NCBI GenBank assembly: GCA_036278735.1
Contig: DASUKM010000044.1
Coordinates: forward strand, 79,254 to 143,253
DNA: 64,000 nt
Direction: 5' to 3'
DNA from: DASUKM01 sp036278735
GTDB taxonomy: Bacteria; Acidobacteriota; Vicinamibacteria; Vicinamibacterales; 2-12-FULL-66-21
Position 1 is the first letter of the stretch, and the number at the start of each line of letters is the position of its first letter. Shown one piece after another: positions 16,363 through 24,821 of this stretch. Both the position numbers and the translations under genes were made by a program. The notes beneath the pieces were generated by a model, which had not been told where the DNA came from, did no database searches, and saw only the letters and a program-made list of their open reading frames with translations.

Positions 16363-17876
16363 ACGTGTTCACCTCTCGAGCGTGGCCCCGCTGCCGCGTC
16401 CGGCAGCGCGTCGGCGCCCTCGGCCGACGGGGCGCGAGCGACGGCCGCCGCGAACAGGCCGCGGGCGGGCGGCTGCCCGGTCCAGAGTTCGAACTGCCGT
16501 TCGGCCTGCGCCACGAGCATCTCGAGACCGCCAATCGTCTGGCACCCCGCGCGGCGGGCCGCCGCGAGCAGCGGCGTGACCGGCGGCTCGTAGACCAGGT
16601 CGTACACGAGGCGCCCGTCGACGGCCGCGATCGGCAGCATCGCGTCCGGTGCGGCGACGCTCCCGGCGGGCGTCGCATTGACGAGAATGTCCCACGAGCC
16701 CGGCGGCGGCGGCCAGACGCCCGCGCGCACACCTTCGCGCCGCGCCAGCGCGTCGGCGGCCTCCCGGCGCCGCGCCGCCACCGTGACGACCGCCCCGTCC
16801 TGAACGAGCGCGAGTGCGACGGCGCGCGCCGCCCCCCCTGCCCCGAGAATCGTGGCACGCAAGCCGTTGACGGACATCCGTTCCTGGAGCGGTGCCAGGA
16901 ACCCATCGACGTCGGTATTCGTCCCGATCCAGCGGCCGTCGCGGACGACGATCGTGTTGACGGCGCCGACCGCAGCCGCCATCGGCAGCACCTCGTCCAG
17001 CAGTTCCATCGCGTCGATCTTGAACGGCGCGGTGACGCTCGCGCCGCGGAGGTCGATGGCGTCGGCGAAACGCCGGAAGTCCGCGACGTCGCTTGCCTCG
17101 AGCGGCACGTACGCCGCGTTGAGGCCCAGCGCGGCAAAGCCGGCGTTGTGCATGTAGGGCGATCGCGAGTGCGTCACGGGGTGGCCGAGCACGCCGTACA
17201 CCGCCGTATCGGGGCGGATCCGGCGGAAGCGGTACTCGTGCAGCAGGTGCGCGGCGGGAATCTGTCCGGGCGCGACCGCGTCGCCGGCATAGGTCCAGCG
17301 CGATCCGAAGCGCGCGGCCAGCACGCGCGACGGGAGGCCGGCAGGGCCCATGCCAATCGCGACCGTTCCCGACCCCTCGTGCCCGCCGCCGATGGCGAGC
17401 AGCGGCAGCAGGTCGGAGAGGCCTCGGGCCCGGACGGCCACCTTGACGACGTCCGCCCCCGTCGACCGCATCGCGCGCACCCGCGCGGCGAGATCCGCGG
17501 GCACGCCGTCGAAATCGTGCATGGAGACGACGACCCCGCGCGCATCGCCTTCCTGGAGGAAGGCACCGGCCGCGCGCGATTCGATGTCGACGAACTCCGC
17601 GCCGAGCGTCCGCGCCTCGCGCAGGATGCGCAGGCGATCTTCTTCGGCGCCGTCGAACCCGCCCCCCTCCCACGCCGGCCGGCAGGTGACGATGACCGGC
17701 CGGGACCGTCCGGCCAGGGCCGCGGCGGCCTCCGGGCGCTCCATCGAGTCGAGCCGCACTTCGACCAGATCCGCATCGCTGGCCTCGTCGCGCGCACGCC
17801 GGATCGCGTCGGGGGTCTTCCCCGTCACCGTGACGCAGATCAGCGGAGCGGTTGTCGTTGCCGTGATCGAATGCAT
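16359..17876 (-). CDS. aroDE: Bifunctional 3-dehydroquinate dehydratase (type I) / shikimate dehydrogenase
   Basis: Fusion of shikimate-pathway steps 3 and 4, 505 residues. Residues 1 to about 215 form a type I AroD barrel: the catalytic His is in SMHDFDG and the Schiff-base Lys in VVKVAVRA. From about residue 225 is AroE: GHPVTHSRSPYMHN, the Lys of SVTAPFK, NTDVDGF, then the Rossmann loop GAGGAARA and the C-terminal GGLEMLVAQA. This is the domain order of plant DHQ-SDH. The ATG at 17876 is preferred; a GTG three codons earlier is possible. It is the first structural gene after the attenuator terminator, and its stop overlaps the trpE start. Confidence 0.95.
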   Translation of the reverse strand: MHSITATTTAPLICVTVTGKTPDAIRRARDEASDADLVEVRLDSMERPEAAAALAGRSRPVIVTCRPAWEGGGFDGAEEDRLRILREARTLGAEFVDIESRAAGAFLQEGDARGVVVSMHDFDGVPADLAARVRAMRSTGADVVKVAVRARGLSDLLPLLAIGGGHEGSGTVAIGMGPAGLPSRVLAARFGSRWTYAGDAVAPGQIPAAHLLHEYRFRRIRPDTAVYGVLGHPVTHSRSPYMHNAGFAALGLNAAYVPLEASDVADFRRFADAIDLRGASVTAPFKIDAMELLDEVLPMAAAVGAVNTIVVRDGRWIGTNTDVDGFLAPLQERMSVNGLRATILGAGGAARAVALALVQDGAVVTVAARRREAADALARREGVRAGVWPPPPGSWDILVNATPAGSVAAPDAMLPIAAVDGRLVYDLVYEPPVTPLLAAARRAGCQTIGGLEMLVAQAERQFELWTGQPPARGLFAAAVARAPSAEGADALPDAAAGPRSRGEHV

Positions 17877-17885
17877 GCGGCCCAC

Positions 17886-17922
17886 AATAAAAAAGCCCCC
17901 TCAACAACAGGGTTGAGGGGGC
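17886..17922 (-). terminator. trp attenuator terminator hairpin
   Basis: In the minus-strand transcript GCCCCCTCAAC (17922-17912) pairs perfectly with GTTGAGGGGGC (17905-17895) across a 6-nt loop. A run of six T and ATT follows (17894-17886). This is a textbook intrinsic terminator, only 10 bp before the aroDE ATG, so its sole sensible role is conditional termination in front of the operon. Confidence 0.93.
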
Positions 17923-17974
17923 CGAAACTGGCTCGTGTCGCGCGGCTGAAATCCAGGCTAGCCGTTCGCCCCCT
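17916..17974 (-). promoter_or_regulatory. trp antiterminator pairing segments
   Basis: AGGGGGCGAA at 17974-17965, inside the leader ORF just after the Trp codons, can pair with TTC-G-GCCCCCT at 17926-17916. The pairing is 10 bp with one bulged G. This takes up the 5' arm of the terminator, so the two structures are mutually exclusive. A ribosome stalled on the Trp codons leaves the first segment free. A ribosome at the stop codon covers it. Confidence 0.8.
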
Positions 17975-18047
17975 GTGGACGCGCATACCACCACCAATAC
18001 GACGCAACGGTCGCTGGACGGTGGCGCGGAGTCAGCCGGGGGGACAC
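17958..18047 (-). CDS. trpL: trp operon leader peptide with three tandem Trp codons
   Basis: A 29-codon reading frame starts at a GTG (18047) and ends at TAG (17960-17958). Its core is Tyr-Trp-Trp-Trp-Tyr, with TGG TGG TGG at 17996-17988. Three Trp codons in a row in a short ORF, between a sigma-70-like promoter and an intrinsic terminator upstream of trp genes, is the hallmark of an attenuation leader. The predicted transcription start is about 3 nt before the GTG, so the leader would be translated as a leaderless mRNA. The GTG start is the least certain part; the Trp-codon run is not. A single-Trp frame that overlaps it in another register was considered and rejected. Confidence 0.85.
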   Translation of the reverse strand: MSPRLTPRHRPATVASYWWWYARPQGANG

Positions 18048-18056
18048 GATGAACTG

Positions 18057-18086
18057 ACGATACCAGACCGTGACGAAAGCTGTCAA
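18057..18086 (-). promoter_or_regulatory. Promoter of the aroDE-trp operon
   Basis: TTGACA (18086-18081), an 18-bp spacer and TATCGT (18062-18057) preceded by TGG as an extended -10. The predicted start is near 18050. It lies divergent from the M1 aminopeptidase, whose ATG is at 18117, so the -35 is 31 bp from that start. Confidence 0.75.
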
Positions 18087-18116
18087 ACCGCCGCCGTTCG
18101 ATCGATACTGCAGCGC

Positions 18117-19802
18117 ATGAGACATACCGTCGCGGCGGCCGGCTGCAGTCTGCTGCTGTTGTTCGCGTCAGGCGCCCTCGCCGATACCTATCCTCGTCAG
18201 ACCGGCGTCGACGCGCAGCACTACGTGTTCAAGCTGACCCTGAGCGATGCCAGCCCGGAGATCACCGGCGAGGCCACCGTGGAGCTGCTGGTCAAATCGG
18301 ACGGCGTGCGGGAGGTCGCGCTCGATCTGACCTCGGCGCACGACGGGAAAGGCATGACCGTGACGGCGGTCAGCCGCGACGGGGTCCCGGTCACGTACCG
18401 GCACACTGACGATCGCCTCGTGCTTCCCCTCGCGCCGGGATCCCACGCCGGCCAGCACGTGGCGTTCACGATCGCGTATCACGGCGTGCCCGCGCCGCCG
18501 GCTGACGCGCCGCCGCCGCCGGCCGGCCGGGAACCGAACACGGGACTTCGGCTCATCCCCAACAAGTACGGAGAGTGGAGCGCGTTCAGCGAGAACTGGC
18601 CGAACCGGGCGCGCCAGTGGCTGCCGATGATCGACCATCCATACGACAAGGCCACGAGCGAGTTCATCGTGACGGCGCCGTCGCGCTACCAGGTCGTGGC
18701 GAACGGGCTGTTGCAGGAGTCGCTCGATCTCGGCGACGGCCGGCGCCTGACGCACTGGCGCGAGTCGGTCCCGATCGCGTCGTGGCTGAACGCGCTCGGC
18801 GTCGAGCAGTTCGCGGTGCACTATGCCGGACGGGTCGAGGGGGTCGAACTCGAAACCTGGGTCGCGCACCAGGACGATCGGGCCGGACGCGTGTACTTCG
18901 AGCAGCCGGCCCGGCAGGCGCTCGAGTTCTACAGCGAGCGGATCGGGCCGTATGCGTACGAGAAGCTCGCCAACGTCGCGGCCGCGGGGCTGAGCGGCGG
19001 CACCGAGCACGCCAGCGCCATCTTCTACGGCGAAACCGGCATTCGCCCGGATCGGACGACCGGTCAGGTGATGCCCGCCAACGGCCTCGTCTATCACGAG
19101 GTCGCGCATCAGTGGTTCGGGGATGCGGTCACCGAAAAGGATTGGGACGACGTGTGGCTGAGCGAGGGGTTTGCCACCTACTTCGCGCTGCTCTGCACGG
19201 AGCACTATGCCGGGCACGACGCGTTCATCGCGGGGCTCGACGCCAGCCGCGATCGCATCTTCAGGCTCGAGCAGCAGAATCCCGGCGTCGCCGTCATTCA
19301 CCAGGATCTCGCCGACATGTCCAAGGTCCTGAACCAGATCATTTATCAAAAGGGAGGCTGGACGCTGCACATGCTCCATGGCCTGGTCGGCGACGGCGAG
19401 TTCTGGGCCGGCATCCGCGAGTACTACCGCCGCTACCAAAACGCGAACGCCACGACGCCGGATCTCCAGCACGTCTTCGAGGACGTCTCGGGCCAGCGGC
19501 TCGACTGGTTCTTCGACCAGTGGCTCCGGCGCGCGGGGTCGCCGTCGATCGGGGGAACCTGGGCGTACGACGCCGCCGCGCACCAGATCGACATCGAGCT
19601 GGACCAGCGGCAGCCGGGAGACGTGTACCGCCTGCCGCTCGACATCGGGATCACGACGGGCCAGCGCACGCGCGTGGAGCACGTCGAGTTCGCGGAGCGC
19701 CACCAGGTCGTGCATCTGCCGGCCAGCGCCGCCCCCTCCGCCGTCGTGCTCGATCCGGACACGCGGCTGCTCTTCCAGCCGGCCGGGTTCAGTGGACGCT
19801 GA
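18117..19802 (+). CDS. Secreted M1 family metallopeptidase (aminopeptidase)
   Basis: Zinc aminopeptidase of 561 residues. A signal peptide of about 22 residues ends near ALAD, so it acts in the periplasm or outside. The beta-rich N-terminal domain precedes the catalytic domain with HEVAH at 327-331 and the third zinc ligand Glu350 in LSEGF. In place of the GAMEN exopeptidase motif it has GGTEHAS, as in other divergent M1 members. The C-terminal beta domain follows a helical segment ending in WFFDQWLRRAG. The long open frame upstream to 16365 is antisense to aroDE and not coding. Confidence 0.92.
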   Translation: MRHTVAAAGCSLLLLFASGALADTYPRQTGVDAQHYVFKLTLSDASPEITGEATVELLVKSDGVREVALDLTSAHDGKGMTVTAVSRDGVPVTYRHTDDRLVLPLAPGSHAGQHVAFTIAYHGVPAPPADAPPPPAGREPNTGLRLIPNKYGEWSAFSENWPNRARQWLPMIDHPYDKATSEFIVTAPSRYQVVANGLLQESLDLGDGRRLTHWRESVPIASWLNALGVEQFAVHYAGRVEGVELETWVAHQDDRAGRVYFEQPARQALEFYSERIGPYAYEKLANVAAAGLSGGTEHASAIFYGETGIRPDRTTGQVMPANGLVYHEVAHQWFGDAVTEKDWDDVWLSEGFATYFALLCTEHYAGHDAFIAGLDASRDRIFRLEQQNPGVAVIHQDLADMSKVLNQIIYQKGGWTLHMLHGLVGDGEFWAGIREYYRRYQNANATTPDLQHVFEDVSGQRLDWFFDQWLRRAGSPSIGGTWAYDAAAHQIDIELDQRQPGDVYRLPLDIGITTGQRTRVEHVEFAERHQVVHLPASAAPSAVVLDPDTRLLFQPAGFSGR

Positions 19803-19827
19803 CGCGGCGCAGAGCGCCCGCTTCTCC

Positions 19828-19856
19828 TTGACCGGGCGCGACTTCGCCGCTATAAA
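19828..19856 (+). promoter_or_regulatory. Sigma-70-type promoter of the S55 peptidase gene
   Basis: TTGACC (19828-19833), exactly 17 bp, then TATAAA (19851-19856). It lies 43 bp upstream of the ATG at 19899 and downstream of the M1 peptidase stop, so the S55 and propeller genes can be transcribed independently. Confidence 0.75.
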
Positions 19857-19898
19857 GGTTGTAAGCCCTCCCGTGCAATCGCGGTTCGCGGAATCGAC

Positions 19899-21743
19899 AT
19901 GAACATTCGGGTGCTCCTCTCGACGGTCGCGCTCGCCGGCGTGGCCTGGGTCGCGGTGCCGGCCTCGACGGCCCTGATGCCGCTCGACCAGATCCAGCCT
20001 GGCATGGTGGGCACGGGCGAGACCGTGTTCCAGGGCACGGATCTGCAGCCGTTCAAGGCGCACATTCTCGGCATTCTGCGGAACGTGCAGGGGCCGCGGC
20101 GCGATCTGATTCTCGCAAAGCTCGAGGGGGGGCCGCTCGCCGACACCGGCGTGATTGCCGGCATGAGCGGCAGCCCGGTCTACATCGACGGACGACTGAT
20201 CGGCGCGGTGTCGTACTCGATCGGATCGTTCTCGAAGGAAGCGATCGCCGGCATCACCCCGATCGCCGAGATGATCGACGCGACCGCGGGCAGTCAGGCG
20301 CGCACGGTGCCGACGCAGGGACGGATCGATCTGCCCGTCACCCGGGAGACGCTCGCGTCGGCGATCCGGACCGCCTACGCGCGCATCGCGCCGTTTGCGG
20401 ATCGCCCGGCCGACATCCAGAGCATCGGCATGCCGGCGGGCGCCGGCGCGCAGATCGGCGCCATGCTGCGGCCAATCGCGACGCCACTGGTGATGACCGG
20501 TCTCGACGCGTCCACGGCCGACTGGGTCGCCTCCACGTTCCGCGACGCGGGGTTCGCGCCGGTGCTCAGCGGCGCCGCTGGAGGCGCCATGCCTGCGGCC
20601 ACGGGGCCGATCCGGGCCGGTGATGCCGTCGGGGTCTCGCTGATTGGCGGCGACGCGGAGATGGGGGCGACGGGCACGGTCACCTACGTCGACGGCACCC
20701 GCCTCTACGCATTCGGCCACCCGTTCTTCAATCTCGGCCCGGCGTCGTTCCCGATGACGCGCGCCTACATCTACGCGTCGCTGCCCAGCCTGATGTCGTC
20801 GTTCAAGATCGCGACGCTCGGCGACGTGATCGGCACCGTCGAACAGGACCGCGCGACCGCCATCGCAGGCACGCTCGGCAAGGGGCCCGCGGTCGTGCCG
20901 ATTGCCGTGACGCTGGCGGGGGACCACGGCCCGAGCCGCGAGTTCCACTACACCGTCGTCGACGATCAGCTCTTCACCCCGCTGCTCACCTACGTCGCGC
21001 TCTTCAACACCCTCGGGTCCTACGAGCGCTCGTTCGGCGCCGTCACGTTCCACGTGCACGGCCGCGCGCAGTTCGACCAGCAGCACGCCGATCTGTCCTT
21101 CGAGGACATCTTTACCGGCGACAATCCCGCGGCCGGGGCGGCCGCCTACGTGGCGGGCCCGCTGACGATGCTGCTCGGCAACGACATCGAGCCGATTTCG
21201 CTCCGGAAGATCGACCTGACGATCACGACGAGCGAACAGCCGCTGAGCGCGACCATCGAGCGGGTCTGGCTCGACGAAATCCGGCCGCATGCCGGCCAGA
21301 CCGTTCCGCTCAAGGTCCTCACCCGCAGCTATCGCGGCGCGGAGAAGGTGTCGACGATTCCCATTCAGATTCCGGCCAACGCGTCCGGCTCGCTCTCGAT
21401 TCTCGTGACCGACGGCCGTCAACTGAACCAAATCGAGCAGCGCGACCTCCGCCGCTCCGTCCAGCCGCAGAGCGTCACGCAGATGATCCGGCTGTTGAAC
21501 GACACGCGCCGCAACAACCGCATCTACGTTCGTCTGCTGGCCGGCACGCCGGGCGCCGTCGTCAACGGCGAGGCGCTGACGTCGCTGCCGCCGTCGGTGC
21601 TCGCGGTCCTCGAAGGAGACAGCAACGGCGGCGACTTCACCCCGATCCGCAACGCCGCGCTGGGCGAATGGGAGCTGCCGATGGATTCGGCGGTGACCGG
21701 CTCGCGGGTGCTCACGATCGACGTCGACAACCGCTCGTTCTGA
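19899..21743 (+). CDS. Secreted SpoIVB-like S55 family serine peptidase
   Basis: Predicted exported protein of 614 residues with an N-terminal hydrophobic signal. Residues about 28-120 carry the S55 signature: PGMVGTGETVFQG, then VIAGMSGSPVYIDG around Ser90/Ser92, then GITPIAEM. In Bacillus SpoIVB this domain cleaves a membrane signalling protein. Outside spore formers the substrate is unknown. A second conserved block, FGHPFFNLG, lies near residue 275. The C-terminal 250 residues are beta-rich and unassigned. It probably forms an operon with the following propeller gene, which starts 23 bp after its stop. Confidence 0.85.
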   Translation: MNIRVLLSTVALAGVAWVAVPASTALMPLDQIQPGMVGTGETVFQGTDLQPFKAHILGILRNVQGPRRDLILAKLEGGPLADTGVIAGMSGSPVYIDGRLIGAVSYSIGSFSKEAIAGITPIAEMIDATAGSQARTVPTQGRIDLPVTRETLASAIRTAYARIAPFADRPADIQSIGMPAGAGAQIGAMLRPIATPLVMTGLDASTADWVASTFRDAGFAPVLSGAAGGAMPAATGPIRAGDAVGVSLIGGDAEMGATGTVTYVDGTRLYAFGHPFFNLGPASFPMTRAYIYASLPSLMSSFKIATLGDVIGTVEQDRATAIAGTLGKGPAVVPIAVTLAGDHGPSREFHYTVVDDQLFTPLLTYVALFNTLGSYERSFGAVTFHVHGRAQFDQQHADLSFEDIFTGDNPAAGAAAYVAGPLTMLLGNDIEPISLRKIDLTITTSEQPLSATIERVWLDEIRPHAGQTVPLKVLTRSYRGAEKVSTIPIQIPANASGSLSILVTDGRQLNQIEQRDLRRSVQPQSVTQMIRLLNDTRRNNRIYVRLLAGTPGAVVNGEALTSLPPSVLAVLEGDSNGGDFTPIRNAALGEWELPMDSAVTGSRVLTIDVDNRSF

Positions 21744-21766
21744 ACTTCTGATACGTTCTTGATCTC

Positions 21767-24046
21767 ATGTTGACACGCTTTCCCCCGGCGGGGCGGCATC
21801 CCCGCCGTCGCGCGGTGCTGCGCGGCCTCGTCCCCCTCGCGCTCGCGGCCCTCGCGGCGCCGCTCGTGCTCCGGGCCTCGACCCCGACCTTCTGGACGGT
21901 GTCGACGCAGGCGGACTTCCTCAAAGGGGACGTCCGCAATCTGTCGATCGACAGCGACGGCCGGATCTTTCTCGGGCCCTCGGCGACGCAGCTCGCGGAA
22001 ACCTCGGCGCCGTTTCTCTGGACGATGGTTCCGGGGCCGGACGGCAGCCTCTGGGTCGGCACCGGCAACGAAGGGCACGTGCTCCGCGTCGCCCGCGACG
22101 GGAAGGTGTCGACCTTCTTCGACGCGCCGGAACTGGAGGTGCACGCGCTCGCCCCCGGACCCGGCGGGAGTCTCTACGTCGGCAGCTCGCCGGACGGCAA
22201 GATCTACAAGGTATCGCCGGAGGGGACGGCCACCACCTTCTTCGATCCCGACGACAAGTACGTCTGGGCGCTCGCGGTCGACAACGACGGCACCGTCTAT
22301 GCGGCGACGGGCGAGAAAGGGGTGATTTACCGGATCACCCCGGACGGCAAGGGCAGCGTCTTCTACAAGACGAACACCACCAACGTCGTCAGTCTGGCGT
22401 TTGACGGCCACGGGAACCTGCTGGCCGGGACCGATTCTCCCGGGCGCGTGTTCCGGATCGATCGGACCGGCAAGCCGTTCGTGCTGCTCGATTCCCCCTT
22501 CAAGGAAATCCACGCGATCCGGCTCGCCGCCGACGGCACGATCTACGCTGCCGCGTTCAGCGCGGGACCCGGTGGGAACGATCGATCGACGGCCGATCAC
22601 ATTCTGCCCGCCGAGCCGCCCAAGCCGAGTGTGGCGAACGTCTCCACGGAAATCACCGCCATCTCCGTGATCGACAACGCCGGCGGAGCGGCCGTCGCCT
22701 CGCCGGGCCACCGTGAGGCGCGGCCGCCCGCGAAGGGGGCTATCTACCGCATTCATCCCGACGGGCTCTGGGAGACCGCGTGGGAGTCGTCCGACGATCT
22801 GCCCTTCGACCTGCTGATCGAGAAGGACGGCACGCTGCTGATCGCCACGGGGACCGACGGCAAGCTGTTTCGCGTCAGCGGCGATCCGTCGCGCGCGACG
22901 CTGCTCGCCCACGCGCAGGCCCGGCAGGTGACGGCGCTGCTCCAGGACTCGAGCGGTCGCATCGTGGGGGCGACGAGCAATCCGGGGAAGGTCTTCACGT
23001 TGTCGACGGCGCGATCGACGGAGGGGCGGTACGACTCCGACGTGAAGGACGCGGGAACGGTCGCGACCTGGGGGGCCATCCGCTGGCGCGCCACGGCGAA
23101 AGCGGGGGAAGTGCAGTTGTTCACCCGGTCCGGCAATACGGCGACGCCCGACGAGACGTGGAGCCCGTGGTCGAACCCGTACCGGGCGTCCGACGGGGAA
23201 TCGATCGCCAGCCCGAAGGCGCGGTACCTGCAGTGGCGGGCCAGGCTCGAGACGTCCGACGCGAACGGCCAGGGGCCCGTGCTGACGTCGGTGACGGCCG
23301 CCTTCCTTCCCCGCAATCTGCGGCCGACCGTCACCAGCATCACCGTGCACCCGCCGGGGGTCGTCTTCCAGCGGCCGTTCTCGACGGGAGAGCTCGAGAT
23401 TGCGGGCTTCGAAGACAACACGTCCGACGGGCGGCAGGCCAGCCCGCAGACGGCGTCGACGGGAACGCCGCTGCCCACGATTTCGCCGGCGCTCGGACGC
23501 CGCATCTATCAGAAGGGGCTGCAGACCTTCGTCTGGAAAGCGGACGACGACAACGACGATCGTCTTCAGTACGACGTCTTCTATCGCAAAGAGGGAGAGA
23601 CCACCTGGAAGCCGCTGAAGCGCGGACTGTGGGATCCGATCTTCGTCTGGGACACGACCTCCGTGCCTGACGGCACGTACTACGTCAAGGTCCGGGCGTC
23701 CGATGCGCCGTCGAACTCGCCCGAGGCGGCGCTGGCGGGAGAACTCGAGAGCGTCAGCTTCGACGTCGACAACACGGCGCCGCGCATCGAACTCGAGCCT
23801 GGCGCCGCCGGCCCGTCCCGGGGCCCGATCGAGTTCGTCGTTCAGGACGCGCAATCGCCGGTGCAGCGCGTCGAGTATTCGCTCGACGCGAGCCGCTGGC
23901 AGATCGTCTATCCGGTCGACGGCATTCCGGACTCGCGGCGCGAGGAGTTCGCGATCACGCTCGATCAAGGGGAGACGGGGGCCAACGTGATCATCCGGGC
24001 GACCGATGCGATGAACAACGTGGCGACCGCCGTGGCGCGCCGCTAG
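21767..24046 (+). CDS. Large secreted beta-propeller protein, function unknown
   Basis: Protein of 759 residues with a twin-arginine-like RHPRRRAVLRG N-terminus and a hydrophobic stretch ending near residue 40. Residues about 55-420 contain repeated DG-type blades (SIDSDGRIFLG, PGPDGSLWVG, VDNDGTVYAA, LAADGTIYAA), so a six- or seven-bladed NHL/SMP-like propeller is likely. After a linker, residues 500-750 look like two beta-sandwich modules, including YDVFYRKEGETTWKPL of fibronectin III type. No catalytic motif is seen. It follows the S55 peptidase and is probably co-transcribed. A surface or binding role is inferred. Confidence 0.7.
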   Translation: MLTRFPPAGRHPRRRAVLRGLVPLALAALAAPLVLRASTPTFWTVSTQADFLKGDVRNLSIDSDGRIFLGPSATQLAETSAPFLWTMVPGPDGSLWVGTGNEGHVLRVARDGKVSTFFDAPELEVHALAPGPGGSLYVGSSPDGKIYKVSPEGTATTFFDPDDKYVWALAVDNDGTVYAATGEKGVIYRITPDGKGSVFYKTNTTNVVSLAFDGHGNLLAGTDSPGRVFRIDRTGKPFVLLDSPFKEIHAIRLAADGTIYAAAFSAGPGGNDRSTADHILPAEPPKPSVANVSTEITAISVIDNAGGAAVASPGHREARPPAKGAIYRIHPDGLWETAWESSDDLPFDLLIEKDGTLLIATGTDGKLFRVSGDPSRATLLAHAQARQVTALLQDSSGRIVGATSNPGKVFTLSTARSTEGRYDSDVKDAGTVATWGAIRWRATAKAGEVQLFTRSGNTATPDETWSPWSNPYRASDGESIASPKARYLQWRARLETSDANGQGPVLTSVTAAFLPRNLRPTVTSITVHPPGVVFQRPFSTGELEIAGFEDNTSDGRQASPQTASTGTPLPTISPALGRRIYQKGLQTFVWKADDDNDDRLQYDVFYRKEGETTWKPLKRGLWDPIFVWDTTSVPDGTYYVKVRASDAPSNSPEAALAGELESVSFDVDNTAPRIELEPGAAGPSRGPIEFVVQDAQSPVQRVEYSLDASRWQIVYPVDGIPDSRREEFAITLDQGETGANVIIRATDAMNNVATAVARR

Positions 24047-24062
24047 GGGCGTCCGGCGCGGA

Positions 24063-24821
24063 TCAGATGGCGGGGGCGCGGCGCGGCGTGCCCTTGACGG
24101 TCATGTGCTCGACGAGCCAGACCAGGTTCACCGCGATCGGGCTGTTGCCGTAGCGCGCCGGTTCGAGGCGCGCCTGCGAGATCGCGTCGAGCAGCTGCGA
24201 GACCTGCCGGCGATCGCGATCGTTGGCGAGCACTTCGAGGCCGGAAATCCGCCCTTCGCGCGTCACCACCGCCGCCAGCGCCAGCACCAGCTCCCCTTCC
24301 GATCCGGATCGTTCGAGCGTCGACGACACCACGCCGTCTTCGGGCACGGTCGGGACTTGAATGCTGCCGTCGAGGCGCATCGGATTCAGATCGGATCCCG
24401 AGGGGGCCGCGAGCGTCGCGATGATGGCGGCGAGCGAATCGGCGCGTTCCGGGGAGGCGTAGTGCAGCAGCCCGAGCGCGACGGTGCCGCAGACGACCGT
24501 CCCCGCCGCGGCCGCGAGCGCGATCCACACGAGGTGCATGTCGTCGAACAGCCGGCCGAGGCAGGCCGGCCAGGCTTCGTGCGCTTCGGCCCGCATGCGG
24601 CTGATCACGCCCGGCTGCAGGCCGGTCCAGTCGTCGGCCGGTCCGGGGGCCGCCGCCTGACGCAGCCCGTCGCCGACCGCCTCGAGTCCGCGCAGTTCCC
24701 GCAGGCACGGCGGACAGCCGTCGAGGTGCGTCTGCACGGCAATCCGCTCGCGAATCGGCAGCTCGTCGTCGTGAAACGCCTCCAGACGCCGCTGCACGCT
24801 GGCGCAGGTGAGCACCGTCAT
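24063..24821 (-). CDS. Anti-sigma factor with zinc finger and TonB-C-like periplasmic domain
   Basis: Membrane anti-sigma factor of 252 residues. The N-terminal zinc-binding motif HxxxCxxC (HLDGCPPC) near residue 35 is typical of ZAS anti-sigma domains that hold the sigma factor. One membrane helix lies at about residues 97-118 (LVWIALAAAAG onward). The C-terminal part (VVTREGRISGLEVL, ISQARLEPARYG, IAVNLVWLVEH) follows the strand-helix-strand pattern of TonB C-terminal domains. The ATG overlaps the sigma factor stop as ATGA. The cognate sigma gene is directly upstream. Confidence 0.85.
   Translation of the reverse strand: MTVLTCASVQRRLEAFHDDELPIRERIAVQTHLDGCPPCLRELRGLEAVGDGLRQAAAPGPADDWTGLQPGVISRMRAEAHEAWPACLGRLFDDMHLVWIALAAAAGTVVCGTVALGLLHYASPERADSLAAIIATLAAPSGSDLNPMRLDGSIQVPTVPEDGVVSSTLERSGSEGELVLALAAVVTREGRISGLEVLANDRDRRQVSQLLDAISQARLEPARYGNSPIAVNLVWLVEHMTVKGTPRRAPAI

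Noticed and set aside
17895..17997. Second leader-like frame starting at TTG 17997 with one Trp codon
   Set aside because: It has no stop before the terminator and no tandem Trp codons; the frame with three TGG codons fits attenuation far better.
16365..18116. Plus-strand frame continuous with the M1 peptidase
   Set aside because: It lies over aroDE and the trp leader. The signal peptide at 18117 marks the real start.
18168..21431. Very long open frame on the minus strand (1087 residues)
   Set aside because: It is antisense to the M1 and S55 peptidase genes, both with clear motifs and good starts. Composition is Arg/Asp/Val-rich as expected for the complement of GC-rich coding DNA.
21524..23968. 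Long minus-strand open frame (814 residues)
   Set aside because: Antisense to the S55 and beta-propeller genes; no recognisable domain and no ribosome-binding site.
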